Shown in pieces: positions 1 to 11,046 of a DNA stretch of 64,000 bases. A model generated the notes under the pieces. That model was not told the DNA's origin and made no database searches. It saw only the letters and a program-made list of their open reading frames with translations. A program made the position numbers and the translations under genes. The stretch comes from Adiantum capillus-veneris. Lineage: Eukaryota; Streptophyta; Polypodiopsida; Polypodiales; Pteridaceae. Position 1 is the stretch's first letter. Each line of letters begins with the position of its first letter. The stretch lies in NCBI GenBank assembly GCA_014529385.2, contig CM043964.1, positions 107,776,587-107,840,586 of the forward strand, given 5' to 3'.

Positions 1-105
1 CCATGTGCTTGAAACCATGATGTCATCTCCCCATACCAGCATGTTGTATCTCCCTGCATGGCTAACTGTCGAGAGGACTCAAGTGCAAGGCGTGCATATC
101 TGTCT

Positions 106-2845
106 CTAGGCATGTGGGAGTGCAAGGCGTGCATATCTGTCTCTAGGAAGTTCCCACATGCAGTGTATGAAGGAGACAGATCTGGTGAGCGCCTCAATCA
201 CTAGTGGGGGGGCAGCTAGCTCTGCTCGTACAATAGCACGTGGTACTGAAGCCTTGGCTCTAATGAGCCGCGAGATCATAGAGACCAGAGGCTTCTCCAT
301 GTCCCCCCATCCATCACTGCGCCCTGTCCTCCCATGATGATCCAGTGAAGGTCCCGAAGCCACCAAAGTGTCAAAGAGCCAGAGCTTCGTCCGAGGCTCC
401 TGAAACTGAATCTGTGAACACATCCTTTCCAATCTACCCAATGCTGCATGGGCTCTGGTCAATCTAGTCTCTGCTGTCCTCCTCAATGAAAATGCTGGCC
501 CACTAAAAACCACTCCAAGGTAAGTGTAAGCATCTGTATACTCCACCTTCTCCTGGCCGTATGTGAATGCTGACGCTGACCTCCTGATCCACTGTGGGGT
601 GGTATTAAATACCATGACCTTGGTTTTACCAAGGTTGACGGACAAACCACTTTCCTGGGCAAACCTATGTAAAGCATCCAAGTGACGTTCCATCCCCTCC
701 AGAGAGTCGGAGATCAACACAATATCATCAGCATATAACAATATTGAAATCCATGTCCCTGCCAGCTGTGCACCTCTATCACCATCTCTCTCAATGTAGT
801 CAGAAACCTCATCCATATACATACCAAATAGAGTAGGAGAGAGCGGGCAGCCCTGCTTCACCCCAATAGTGGAGTAAACCGGTGTGGATAGACCCTCTGG
901 GGTGCGTACATGCCCTACTCTGACCTGTATAATGCCATGACCTCCCAAATGAGCTCTGTGGGTACTCCCATCTGCTGTAATCTGTGCATCAATCTAGCTC
1001 TGGGCACTGTGTCAAATGCTTTGCGGAAATCCACAAAGCTACATTAGATCCGTCTCCCATGCGATCTACCCTCCTCAATGATGGCTTTGAGTGTCAAGAT
1101 ATGGTCAAGCGTAGAAAAACCCCTCCTAAAACTTGCCTGCCCGGCTGTGCGTATCCCGTCACTCTCTGCCCATCTACTCAGCTGCTGCTCAAGAATAGAT
1201 GCTTACAACTGTGCCAATGTGTGTCCAATCATGATAGTGCGATAATTCCCATGCTCCATAGGGTCTCCCGACTTGAAGATAGGTACAATAGTAGATAGGC
1301 TCCAAGTATCAGGCAAGCCCTCACGCATGGCACGGTTAAACATAACTGCTAGAAGCTCTGCTAGTAAATCTCTGGCATGAGTGAAATGCTCAGCCACTAA
1401 GCCATCATGATCATATGCTCTCCTAGTCTTCATCTTGTCAATGGCCTTCCTCACCATCTCAACGGTGAAAAAAGCACGTATGTGGGCATGGATCGGGGGC
1501 GTCGGGAAGGGGGGTCTGCTCAGGAACCGTGTACAGAGATGATGCATACTCGCCCCAGGCCTCTGTAGAAGTGATGGCGGGGGGGGGAGTGCTCATGAAA
1601 GAGCCGCCATGCCTCACGTGAGTCTTGACTCAAGAATAGCTGGTATAGATCCTGCTCTAGGCGAGCCAAAAACGTCCTCTTCTTCCGCCGCACTAGGCAT
1701 CGGAAGTCAATCTGTGATTGTCTGTGAGTGATGTCCCCCAAAAGCACCTACCTCTGAAGTCTAGCTCTAGTGTCCCGGCATTCCTCATCATACCAACTGT
1801 TCTGGGGCATGCTCCTCGAACGGCGTCTCTGCTCAGGCTTGGTATGTGGGTATGCCTCTGCTGCTACATCATGTAGTGTCTGTGTCAGTATAGTAGTAAG
1901 CTCCTCTAGAGGTCGCCCTGGCTCCTCTGTGCACAGGCGTTTGTAGATCCCATCAATGTATACAGAGTCCGTCTCCCGCGTGAAGGTGTAGCGAGTAGGG
2001 ATTGCTGCCCGTAGCCTATGTGCTACACTAAACTGAAAAGAGATGGTCAACGATACAAGAGCATGGTCCACTGCCACACCAATAGGTCTAGGTCCAACCG
2101 TGAGATCTTGGATACTAGAGATGAGGCTCGGCTGTGCCATGACATAATCGACGGTGCTGGCTCCGTGTTTGTGTGGAAAGCATGTAAAACCCCCCGCAAC
2201 GGGAAATCTTTGTAGGCCATTCAAGATGGCCAATCCATGTGCAGTCCCCATGTCTATCAAGTGTCCTCCATACTCAGTGTGTTCTCCATCCTGTGATAGT
2301 CTGGATAGGCCCGTCTCTGCAACATCCAACTCTCTCAGCATCTCCTCTGAAGTATCATAAAATACTGTCTGATGATGGGCAGTCCTAGCATTGAAATCCC
2401 CTAGAATGATGATGTTACCATCTTTAGAGAACTCCCATATATCATCGTCCAAAATAGAGAAGGGGGACTGTCCTCTGGGTGGTGTATAAACTGACGTACT
2501 CGGGGGAAAGTAGCAAATAGCAATGTAAAGATATCTGCCTGTCTCTGCTCTCAATCTCACCCACATGTACCTAGCTTGCTCATCCTTGCGGGCTATGTGT
2601 ATCAATGGCTGCAACTCCTCCCCGAATAACACTGCCACTCCTCCTGAGCCCCGCCCTCTGTGCTCTGATCGTGTCTCCTGTCTATAGGCTGTCTCCCATC
2701 TATATCCACTAATGTGAGGCATAGATTGCCCTGGGGCCTGATGTGTCTCAGAGTAGAAGACGATGTCTCTTCCTGTAAAACTATCCTCAAAAGCACCCAC
2801 ACAAGGCGCATAGATCCATTACAATTCCAGGTGGCAACTTTGAGT
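106..2845 (-). pseudogene. LINE alpha ORF2: endonuclease-reverse transcriptase, broken
   Basis: This would encode the enzyme that nicks target DNA and copies element RNA by target-primed reverse transcription. An AP-endonuclease-like domain is read from about 2,845 to 1,990, with an LGDFNART-type motif, a TVDY motif and an AVDHALVS-type histidine motif. The RT fingers follow (IVPIFKSGDP, 1,547-1,203). [17 protein letters not shown]-type catalytic block lies near 1,000-1,070, then [14 protein letters not shown] near 830-870, and [10 protein letters not shown] at about 712-740. The frame is interrupted by several frameshifts and stops (for example near 2,800, 1,748 and 950-1,200), so no intact protein can be made. 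The C-terminus is outside the window. Confidence 0.88.
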
Positions 2846-3282
2846 GTGGTCCTCTAGGTCTCGCATCGTCATGTGGAGCGCGCTCTACAATCACCACCCG
2901 GCCATCTCTGTAGAAGGCCGTCTTTCCCTTCTCCCTTGCCGCTTGAATCTCTGGCATTACCTGTCTCATATGCGCAAGCTGTGTGAGAGTGAGGTCATCT
3001 CCAAGGAATATGCCTGTTTTCTTTAGTGTAGGGCTCTTCTTCAAAAAGTCCTTCTTTGCCTCCATGGATAGGAAACGGATGATTAAAGCTCTCCCTTTTG
3101 AAGTCTCCCCATTGCCTTGTGTCTTCTTCCCTACCCTCCATGCCTTTGTATGAGTAGCCTCACTACCCATCATGCGGAGAACTTCCCCTTCCACATCATC
3201 TCGATCTTTTAGACCGGTTACTCTTATATGCAAGGCTCTAGTTTTCCTTCGCTGCTCTTCTTCTAGAGTCATGTTGATGATT
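2787..3282 (-). pseudogene. LINE alpha ORF1, C-terminal half
   Basis: This is the RNA-binding half of an ORF1-type chaperone. It reads LEEEQRRKTRALHIRVTGLK followed by a GRALIIRF strand, a [12 protein letters not shown] motif and a C-terminal FYRDGRVVIVE. That pattern resembles the RRM / baculovirus-FP-like fold found in LINE ORF1 proteins (family assignment is inference). The missing N-terminal half is at 17,214-17,386 on the far side of the gypsy element. The equivalent uninterrupted ORF1 of the copy at 36,460-37,331 has the two halves joined at the same TPTIIN position. Confidence 0.82.
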
Positions 3283-3287
3283 GTAGG

Positions 3288-4406
3288 TGTAAGTTGCAGT
3301 GGAATGAATGTTGTTCTTTCTCAAGATGAGTGTTCCATATTTTGCTCAAGGTTCCTTTTAGTTCTCATGGAAGGGAGAGCCTTCTGTTCCTAATGGAGAG
3401 TGCTATGATCACGAACAAAGTGAGTGGATACTGTGCGTGCAAGTGTGTGAGACTGAGAGATAGAGAGAAGAGAGATACGACACCAGAGACGTAAAACCCT
3501 CCTCCGAAGGCCCCACTCGTTGGCGAGAGTGGTCTACGATTGATTGCACAAACGGGTACAATGATGATGCATGAAACTGATGTAGGTCTAGGCTATTTCG
3601 ACGATGACAACCCAAATGGCGAGGCCGACAATAGGGCTGAAAACTGTATGGATCTAACTGCTGTCCAAAAACGCTCACTGCTGAATTCTGCTGCAAGTAA
3701 AACGCTAAACTTCGGGCTGACTTTATGCTGCTAGAAAAACGCTGAATTTGCCTGATAAAAAACGCTGATGACTGCTGTGTTTTAGGGCTGAAAACGTTGC
3801 TGTCCTGCTGCGGTTCAATGCTGAAAACACAGGTTTTATGTGCTGCTGGTCAAGGCTGAAAACGCTAGATGCAAAGGGGGTGAAGCTGTGCGGTATCTGC
3901 TGAAATCGCCAAGGCAAAGGAATGGCTAGCGATGATGCAAAACGCTAGGGCTGAGGGAGGGAAAAACGCCAAGGCAGGGGGTGCTTGGTGGTTCTTGCTG
4001 AGAGAGGGGAGGACCTGTCACCAATCGCCTGGTGTTCTCCTTGCTCATCTGCTGTTTAGTGCAAACCTTGGTTTGCTTATATATTTTCTTACCCAATTTA
4101 ACCTACCTACTTTCCAACAAAAGTCACTTAAATTAATAAGTGAAAACTGTCAAAAATAGGTAAAATAGGCTAAATGCACTGGAAAAATCCCCTAACTGAT
4201 TCTAATGGATTCTGATGGGAATGCTTACGATTATGCTGTGTGCAACCAGAGGAAATGCATCTATACTAAGTGACTGGGCATGCACAGTCTACGAATAGAC
4301 TCACAAAAGTGCCAAATCACTTCTAATCTAGACTGACTAGACTGACGGAACCCTGTTATGCTGTAGCTTGTCCATGGACACATAGGGTTGGATGTGTCAC
4401 GTGACA
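3288..4406 (-). repeat. Left LTR (3' LTR) of gypsy element
   Basis: It starts TGTAAG and ends GTGACA, and is nearly colinear with 16089-17208. It contains an unusual run of about ten AAAACGCT / GCTGAAAA words between 3,630 and 3,970. Small substitutions and indels against the other LTR show that the insertion is not very recent. Confidence 0.93.
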
Positions 4407-4419
4407 TCCCCTCCTTTTT
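4407..4419 (-). other. Polypurine tract of gypsy element
   Basis: On the minus strand this reads AAAAAGGAGGGGA directly before the TGTCAC start of the 3' LTR. That is the expected plus-strand primer site and it sets the element's orientation. Confidence 0.8.
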
Positions 4420-4459
4420 AAAGTGAGGTATTGGTACCGAGCTGCATGGCTTCCTTGTA

Positions 4460-5251
4460 GTCTACCAACAACTCTCGATAATCCTTGAAAAACTCTTCCT
4501 CCTACGTCTCGTTCAAACGATAGGGAGCCTTACTGACAGGCTGTGCCCCCTCCATAAGCTCGATGCGATGGTCCTCTGGCCGCTCTGGAGGGAGACGAGG
4601 TGGAAGATCATCCAGCAAAAAGAGATGGTTAAAACTTCGTAAACAACTATGAGTACTTAGCTGGAGCTTGAATGCTTTGGGAAACTGGAGCAGCATAGAT
4701 TAATGCCGCTTGTGCTCCTCGTCGTAATTCACGCTTTACCTGCACATGAGAGATGAGAGGCAAAGAATGCAGGCCCTCCTTAACACGAATGATGAGGGGG
4801 AAATCAGTTTTGGCATGTAAAGTGAGAGTGTTAGCCTCCTAATTAATGAGAGGGTTGAGTTCACGAAACCATCTTATGCCCAAAATCATATCACATCCTT
4901 AGAGAGGAGACACAAGAAATTTCCTACTGAAAGAAGCTTGTTGAACGGTAAACATCACATCAAGGCACTCCTTCGTGATGAGAGAGTCCATACAAGGAGC
5001 GAAGCCAGAAACCTCCAGAGGAGATTTATGACCAACCTCTAGGCGGGCTCTCTCAACAAGAGAGAGACTAATCACATCATGCATATTGCCTGGATCAAAC
5101 AATATGATAAAACGCTGACCCTTTACATGACCATAACACTTCATGAGAGACTCATCAATGTGTGCGTCAGAGTCATGTGAAGATTCAGGGTGGTGTGTGA
5201 GAGTGCTTATGGTTGTTGTGGGTGTCTTTCGTTCTTTAGGTGGGACTGTCT
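4460..5251 (-). pseudogene. Ty3/gypsy protease and RT N-terminus remnant
   Basis: From 5,251 leftwards the reading continues from the CCHC knuckle through a Pro/Thr/Lys linker to a retropepsin-like stretch at 5,144-4,899 (RFIILFDPGNMHDVISLSLV). The catalytic D-S/T-G appears as DPG. At 4,696-4,500 comes the conserved entry to gypsy RT (LPPERPEDHRIELMEGAQPV, then SKAPYRLNET). A stop follows, then EEEFFKDYRELL and the PPT. RT fingers and palm, RNase H and integrase are missing, so the deletion removed the polymerase core but not the element ends. Confidence 0.75.
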
Positions 5252-5393
5252 TAGGACAAGCCTTCTTAAGATCCTTCTATTAGTTAATGAAAACTGCCCA
5301 TAGGGCTACAACCGCCTTTGCAAGAGAGGGCTACAAAAACCATGATGGGGAGACTCTCCCAATGAAAAACAGCATATGTACAATGAGGTTAAA

Positions 5394-8300
5394 TCAAGAG
5401 ATGGGGGGAGGGAATAGCCACACAGGTGGACGGTAGTGCCATCTGAGCACACCTTGGACTATGGTGTAGAAAGGCCTAGGGCGCCAGAGTCTAAGAAAAG
5501 CCTCTCGGCGCTCCCGCGTGCGGTCGGAGCTGCCTTGTAGTCCCTCAAGCTGGCCTCTGAGAGTATGGATCAGCTCTAGCCAAAAGTCACGAACAGTCTC
5601 TGCTGGTGGCATAGGGCGAGCCTCAAAGATGCGGAAACAGCGGGCCCGCCAGGTGAACCAAAGTGTCAGGCCACTGATGAGCTCCCAACACTTCTCTCTC
5701 TCATTGCACCACTCCTGTGGAGTATGCTCTGTAGCAGGTTGGAGTGTAGGTCGCCCCTCTTGCATCACTATCATCCTGCTGTTGGATGATAGCTCAAACT
5801 GAAGTGCCGGGCCCGTGAGGGTGGACCAAGCCGCTGCCCCCCAAGTGTACTGTCGAGCCGTGGAGAGAGCAGGCATCAGTCGAAGAACTCGTAGCCATAC
5901 CTGCTGGGCCGAGGGACAGTCCCAAAGACAGTGACGCTGACTCTCCACCAAATGGTCACAAGCTGCACATGCAGCCGAGAGACCACTATGCACTAGCCAG
6001 CTCCCTACTGTAGTAGCTATGTGTGCAACCAGCCATTGGAACAAGGTGACTCGCCTTGGCTGTCTGGAGTCCCACAACCTCTCCCAAAAGGCTGCCAAGA
6101 ACTCGACTGTGAGACCCTCCTCCTGCCAATGACGTGCTGTAGCGGGGCGGGCCTCTCTGTGCTGCTAGTATATGACGTTCCACTCGAACAATGTACTGAA
6201 AGAACGGGACTCCTAGGTGGTCTGCAGAAGAGAAGGGGTCCCTCCATAGCCACTCACCAGGATCCCACTGTACTCTTGCCAGTGGACAACACTCCCAAGT
6301 CCACAGCCTCCAGTGTCCAGTCTCAAGAGCTGTTGGGTCAGGGTCTATGACGCAAGTCCTCCCACAGATGCCCACTACTCGGATCCTTTGAAAACAACAC
6401 TCTATTACCTGCGGGGCCTCTACTGTAACTCGCTGTAGTCGTCCCCCACCCTGAAGCTCGAAGAACAGGGTTGGGACAGTCTCTGAGCAGGCCCTAACTG
6501 AGATGAGAACCTCCAGTCGTGTGAAGGCTCCCATCCACTGGGGTGCTACTGGCTCGAGAGGCGTGAGCCACTCAACTGGAACTGACTCTGAGATGTCCTG
6601 ACACATGCTCTGCACCCCTCTCATGCCGTGTAGTAGCTGGAGCCCCTGCACTCCTCTGACAAACCTGTGAACTCTACCCAGTCACCTAGAGAGCACGCTA
6701 GAGCTGCTGCCATGGGACCCCAGGAAACATGAGGCCGATTACCAACCAAGTGGCCTATGTGAGTGCTAACCATGGGGTTCCAGACGAGGGGCTGCCGAAG
6801 GCGCTCCTCCGTGCATGTCGGCTGTCTCTGCTCCAGGCCACGCCGTAAGAGCTCCCAAGATCGAAGCAAACTCACAGCGAAGCGGTCCTCCAGTCTCCTG
6901 CTCAAATCAACTCTGCGCATCTCTGTAAAGATCCATCTGGTCGAAGGTTGCCAAGGGCCTCTTGACTGAGGCACCCTGGCACGAAGCCGCTATAGCAAGA
7001 ACTCCTTTCAAGGCTCCTCACCTGGAAGAAGTCCTCTGACAATGAACTTCCCAAGAAGGGCTCTGCTCTGCTGTGTTGGATCAATGATCCCAAGCCCTCC
7101 CCGAGAACAAGGAAGTGTGATGACCTACCAAGCCACCTTGGCTCGGGCTATCTGAGTGTCACGTCCTGACCTAAGGAAGTTCCTGATCAGCCTCTCTACC
7201 TGGTTGATACAAGAACTGGAGAAGATCTAGCAGGAAGTGATGTACCACATAGTCGCCAACAACACCTGGTTGGCAACTACTACTCTGCCAGCCAGAGAAA
7301 GTCGTGCTGAGCTCCAATGTAACAACTTTCTCCTGATAGACAGGAGAAGGGGGGCAATCTGCTGCTCGAGAGACAAGTCCAAACCAACCTGACAACCCAA
7401 GTACCGAACTGCAGTCCCTGGGGGAATCCACCTGAAACCCTCTCCTGGCATCCAATCGGGCACAGGAGCACTACCAAGCGAGAAAGCCACTGTCTTTCTC
7501 CAGTTGATCAGTGCGCCCGATGCACAACAGAAGGTCTCCAAAGCCTGCTCACATCTGTGAAGGTTGGCCTCCTGGCCATCCAAGTACAAGGCTGAGTCGT
7601 CGGCAAACTCAACGTCCAGTAGCTCATCTCCCCGAATAGGGAGTGCTAAGCCCCGTAGACCAACCTGCTGTGACACCAAAAACCTGCTCATCGCCTCCGC
7701 ATAGATCAGAAAGAGGAAGGGGGCAAGAGGACAGCCCTGTCTGACCGAGCGTGTAAGCATGAAGCGATCACCTCTACCTCCTGCCAAAAGAACCTGACTG
7801 TGAGCCTGTCTGTACAAAGCTGACACCCCTCTGATCCAAGCATCTGAGAAGCCCATCCTGCGTAGAGTGCCCTCTAGAAAGTCCCAGTCAACTCTGTCGT
7901 ATGTCTTCTCAAAATCAAGAAGAAGAATCACGAGGTCCTCACCACGGAGCCGTGCCAGGGCAGAAGCCTCCCAAAAAGTAAAGATGTTGTCAAGGATACT
8001 GCGTTCCTTGACAAAACTTGTCTGGGTCCCATGTATAAGGCTCTCTAAAAGTGGCTGAATCCTCAAACTCAAAGCCTTGGCAAGAATTTTGTAGGCTGAG
8101 TTGAGGATGGTGATGGGGCGCCACTGTCGAATCTCATCCAAGGAGCCACCCTCCTTGGAAATGAGGTAGATCAGGCCCTCACTCATGCTGTTAGGCATCA
8201 CTCCTGTGTGCAAAATGTACTGAAAAGCACTACAGAGATATGGGCCAAGCAGGTCCCAGTACTCCAAGAAAAAGCTGGGAGTCAACCCATCCTCTCCTCG

Positions 8301-9745
8301 AGAGCTACCACGGGGGAGGGCCCTAAGAGCCGTGTGCAGCTCCTCAAGCTGAAGCGGCATCTCTAGCCTCTGACGCATCTCCTCAGTCACAAGACAAGGC
8401 ATCTGTGCCCAAACTTGCTCCTAGCATGCATCCTGCCGCTCTGACTTGGGCTTTGCAGACAGTAACTCACGGTAGAAGTCAGTAGCAACTGCACGCATAT
8501 CCTCGGGCTCACAAGCAACTGACCCGTCGGGCCTTCTCAACTGACTGACCTTGGCATGCGAGTGCCGATGTCCCACTGTCTCAAAGAAAGCACCAGTCAC
8601 TCTGTCGCCCACCTGAGTCCACTGAGATGCCTGTCGGTGGAAAGCAAACTCATGTCACCTCTCCTCTGTGCTAGCAAGCTCCTGACGAGCCTGCTGTAAC
8701 TGCCCCTCCAACCAAGGACTGTCTGGATGTTGCTCCTGCATCCTCTGTAGTGAAGCAATGCCCTGTTTGAGACGCTGCTCCGCCTCTCTCGCTGCAGCCC
8801 GGCGAGCCAGAGACTCCTGAAGAAAAAAGTGGCTAATCTGAGCTAGGCCTGAGGCCACTCTGTGAGCAGGAGAGTCTTGCCTGTCTCTGCCCTCTGTCCA
8901 GAGAGCCTCTACCCTCTCTCTGAGTACTGAGTCCAACAAGACCTTCTTTGGGATGTGAAGCATCGTGCTCCCACTCCTTTGCCTGTCTGCCACTGTGAGG
9001 ATCACTGGTGCATGGTCCGAGAAAGAGGTCCCTGCCAGGATGCCCACTGACCCTCCCAAGTCACTGAAGTGGTCACTAATGTAGAAGCGATCTATCCGCG
9101 ATAGATTCACTCCTCCCACTCTGCGGTCCGATCGAGAGAAGGCTAGACTGTCTGGGGGCCTCACAAAACCAAAGTGCTGCCATGTATCCGAGACCCTCAG
9201 AGTCATACAAAACCTCTCCCAAGCTGCCAACTCGACTCCATGCACAGTAGCATGGCTGCCACCAATCCTGTCAGAAGGGTCCTCCAACATGTTGAAGTCC
9301 CCTCCTATGCACCAATGATCTGCCTGCGGCAGAGACTCAACAATCTGTGACCAAAACTCTACTCGAGCACTCGCCACATTAGGCGCATAGATGTTCAGAA
9401 ACCCACTAGGCCACCCTGAACTTGCATAGTAATCCACTGAGCCTTGCCTGGCACAATAATCCCTCTGCCCACAATGGCCTGCTGCAATGAGTCCGCAATA
9501 GTCATACATACCTCACCCTGGATGCCTCCAGGTCCAAAAGCAGCCGGCCAAAAAGTATCATATCGTCCACACAAAAGCTGACCACATCGCCGAATGCGGC
9601 TCTCACACAGATGGTGCTTCTAAAGCATAAGGAGATCAATCTCTCCTCCCACAAGGCAACGCTGAAGCTCTTGTCGCAATTGGCCCCGCTGACGCTGAAA
9701 CTGGGGCCCACCTACTCCCTGCACGTTCCATGAGACGATCCTCAT
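5394..9745 (-). pseudogene. Plant L1 ORF2: endonuclease-RT-zf-RVT, broken
   Basis: ATG at 9745 opens MRIVSWNVQGVG, the standard start of an L1 endonuclease, and it overlaps the ORF1 stop as ATGA. Endonuclease motifs follow at 9,509-8,900 (IYAPNV, GGDFNML, SRIDRFYIS, FSDHAPV). RT occupies 8,402-7,227, with catalytic LLDFEKTYDRVDW (Asp at residue 163 of that open segment), RQGCPLAPFLF (221-231) and VEFADDSALYL (FADD 266-269). A connection region follows at 6,974-5,986. The zf-RVT-type tail at 6,098-5,394 has LFQWLVAH and a CxxC...HC...C cluster. In-frame stops (one near 9,620) and frameshifts near 8,410, 7,230 and 6,630 make it non-functional. Confidence 0.88.
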
Positions 9746-10600
9746 GGGGAGCGAGAGAGAACAGATGCTGCCGCAGCAGCTAGACGGGCTATCTTCGAGG
9801 CTGGCTTGGATGGGGAGTAATCCGCATCCGAGCGTCCTCTAGATAGGTGTGACTGCAATGAGTGCCTAGCCCAAGCCCAAGCAGAGCGAGCCGTGCGTAA
9901 AGCAACCTCCTCCGTCCAGGAGTCCTCATGAATGTATACATAGCATGGCAAACACTGTGTATCAGCAAAGAAGTAAACCACAATGTGTCTACATCCTGCT
10001 GAGTCTGGGGGTGTCACCGTAAACTTGGCCAATGGCCACAAGGCCTGTAGCATGTCTGTAACTCCTAGTTCTTCCATGTGGTGAGAGAACTCTAGGACCT
10101 GTGTATGCAACCATCCCAACACTGAGTCGAGAGTCCACTCTGTCTGGGCTCTGCCGCAAAGGGGGAAGGAGAAGCCAACTGCTGAGTCCAAGGCCTTTGT
10201 CCCCCTAGCGGCAAGGAACAGAGCATGGACCCTAAAGCAGGCTGCCTCATGGTCTGCTGAAGGATCGCCGAGAAAACAAGTGAAGCCGTAGTCGAAGAAG
10301 TCCTAGCGGTGCCGGATGTTAATGCTCGTCGGACCACGAGGGATAGCTGCAAGGGAAGATGTATGTACCTGCAGAGAGGGCCGTAGGAAAGGCTGACCCT
10401 CTCTCGCTAGGCGAGTCGTGGCAAAGGCGCTGCCAAGAGATCTCCTAGCCGCCGGAGAAGGCCCTGCCCCCTGGGCCGACTGTGGAACTGGAGCAGGAGG
10501 GGGGGGAGAAGGAGCTGGGGGAAGCGGTGGAGAAGAGGGGCGGGAGGGGGCGACAGAGGTAGAGGGGCGAGGTGCAGAGGCGGCGGGAGCAGAAGGCGGG
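9742..10600 (-). pseudogene. Plant L1 ORF1, C-terminal part
   Basis: A low-complexity Pro/Ala/Ser linker (10,600-10,400) leads into a Lys/Arg-poor C-terminal domain (10,191-9,742) that ends SVLSRSP with TGA at 9744-9742. The stop overlaps the ATG of ORF2. The N-terminal DUF4283-like part is at 13,267-13,767 beyond the LTR insertion. The zinc-knuckle region expected between them is not seen, so some ORF1 sequence was lost with the 3' end of the LTR element. Confidence 0.7.
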
Positions 10601-11033
10601 TGTCACGATTGTGACTATGTTGCAGTATTACATCTCTTCCTAGTTGCAGATACGCGAAGTGCCATGCCGAGGAGGACCCCTGCGCTTGGATGGTCACACC
10701 CCTTCGCTCAAAGGACATGCCTCTTCACCAAAAGCCACACTCCTTTGACGACTGGTCACACCCCTTTGCTCTACGGGTGCGACTTTTCGCCCAATGGTTG
10801 CAGCTCTTCGCCAAAAGGATGCGTCTTTACATCTAAAGTCGTGTCTCTTCACCAAGAGACGTGTCTTTTCATTTATGTCTATTCGTCTCCTATATAAGGA
10901 GCCCTTGTATCACACAATCAATCAATCAAACACACGTTCCTCTCTTGTGTCTTTGTCTCTAGTCTAGTTCAGTTTTCAGTTTTCATCTAAGTACAGTTAT
11001 GAATAAACACACTTAGTAGTAGTGTTCTTCACA
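10601..11033 (+). repeat. 5' LTR of family beta element
   Basis: 433 bp running TG...CA. U3 carries several degenerate units of about 22 bp of the form GYGWCTCTTCACCAAAAGG between 10,700 and 10,880. A TATATAA box follows at 10,891, then a repeated AATC run and AATAAA at 11002-11007. U3 is shared with the reverse-oriented LTR ending at 50,780. Confidence 0.88.
10891..10897 (+). promoter_or_regulatory. TATA box in family beta LTR
   Basis: TATATAA in the context CTCCTATATAAGGAGCC, placed about 140 bp before the LTR end. The same box occurs in the inverted copy near 50,495. It is the probable core promoter of the element. Confidence 0.7.
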
Positions 11034-11034
11034 G

Positions 11035-11046
11035 TGGTATCAGAGC
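11035..11046 (+). other. Primer-binding site (initiator Met tRNA)
   Basis: TGGTATCAGAGC, the complement of the plant initiator-Met tRNA 3' end, lies one base after the LTR terminus. Confidence 0.9.

Larger units (their letters stand above)
1..3287 (-). mobile_element. LINE family alpha, copy 1 (3' portion)
   Basis: This is a minus-strand non-LTR retrotransposon whose 3' end lies beyond base 1. Reading leftwards it carries the C-terminal half of an ORF1 with an RNA-binding-like fold, then an ORF2 with endonuclease and reverse transcriptase. Its ORF1 stops exactly at a Ty3/gypsy insertion at 3,288 and resumes at 17,214, with the target GTAGG duplicated at 3283-3287 and 17209-17213. Two better copies of the same family lie at 27,501-37,570. 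The clade is undetermined. It is clearly distinct from the plant L1 element at 5,270-14,248, which has a different ORF1 and C-terminus. Confidence 0.9.

Noticed and set aside
2602-2811. 69-codon minus-strand ORF overlapping the LINE endonuclease
   Set aside because: Out-of-frame reading beyond a frameshift near 2,800; the true domain continues in the neighbouring frame.
10407-10897. Gly/Ala/Glu-rich and Pro/Leu-rich ORFs on opposite strands
   Set aside because: Composition artefact of the GC-rich L1 ORF1 linker and LTR U3.
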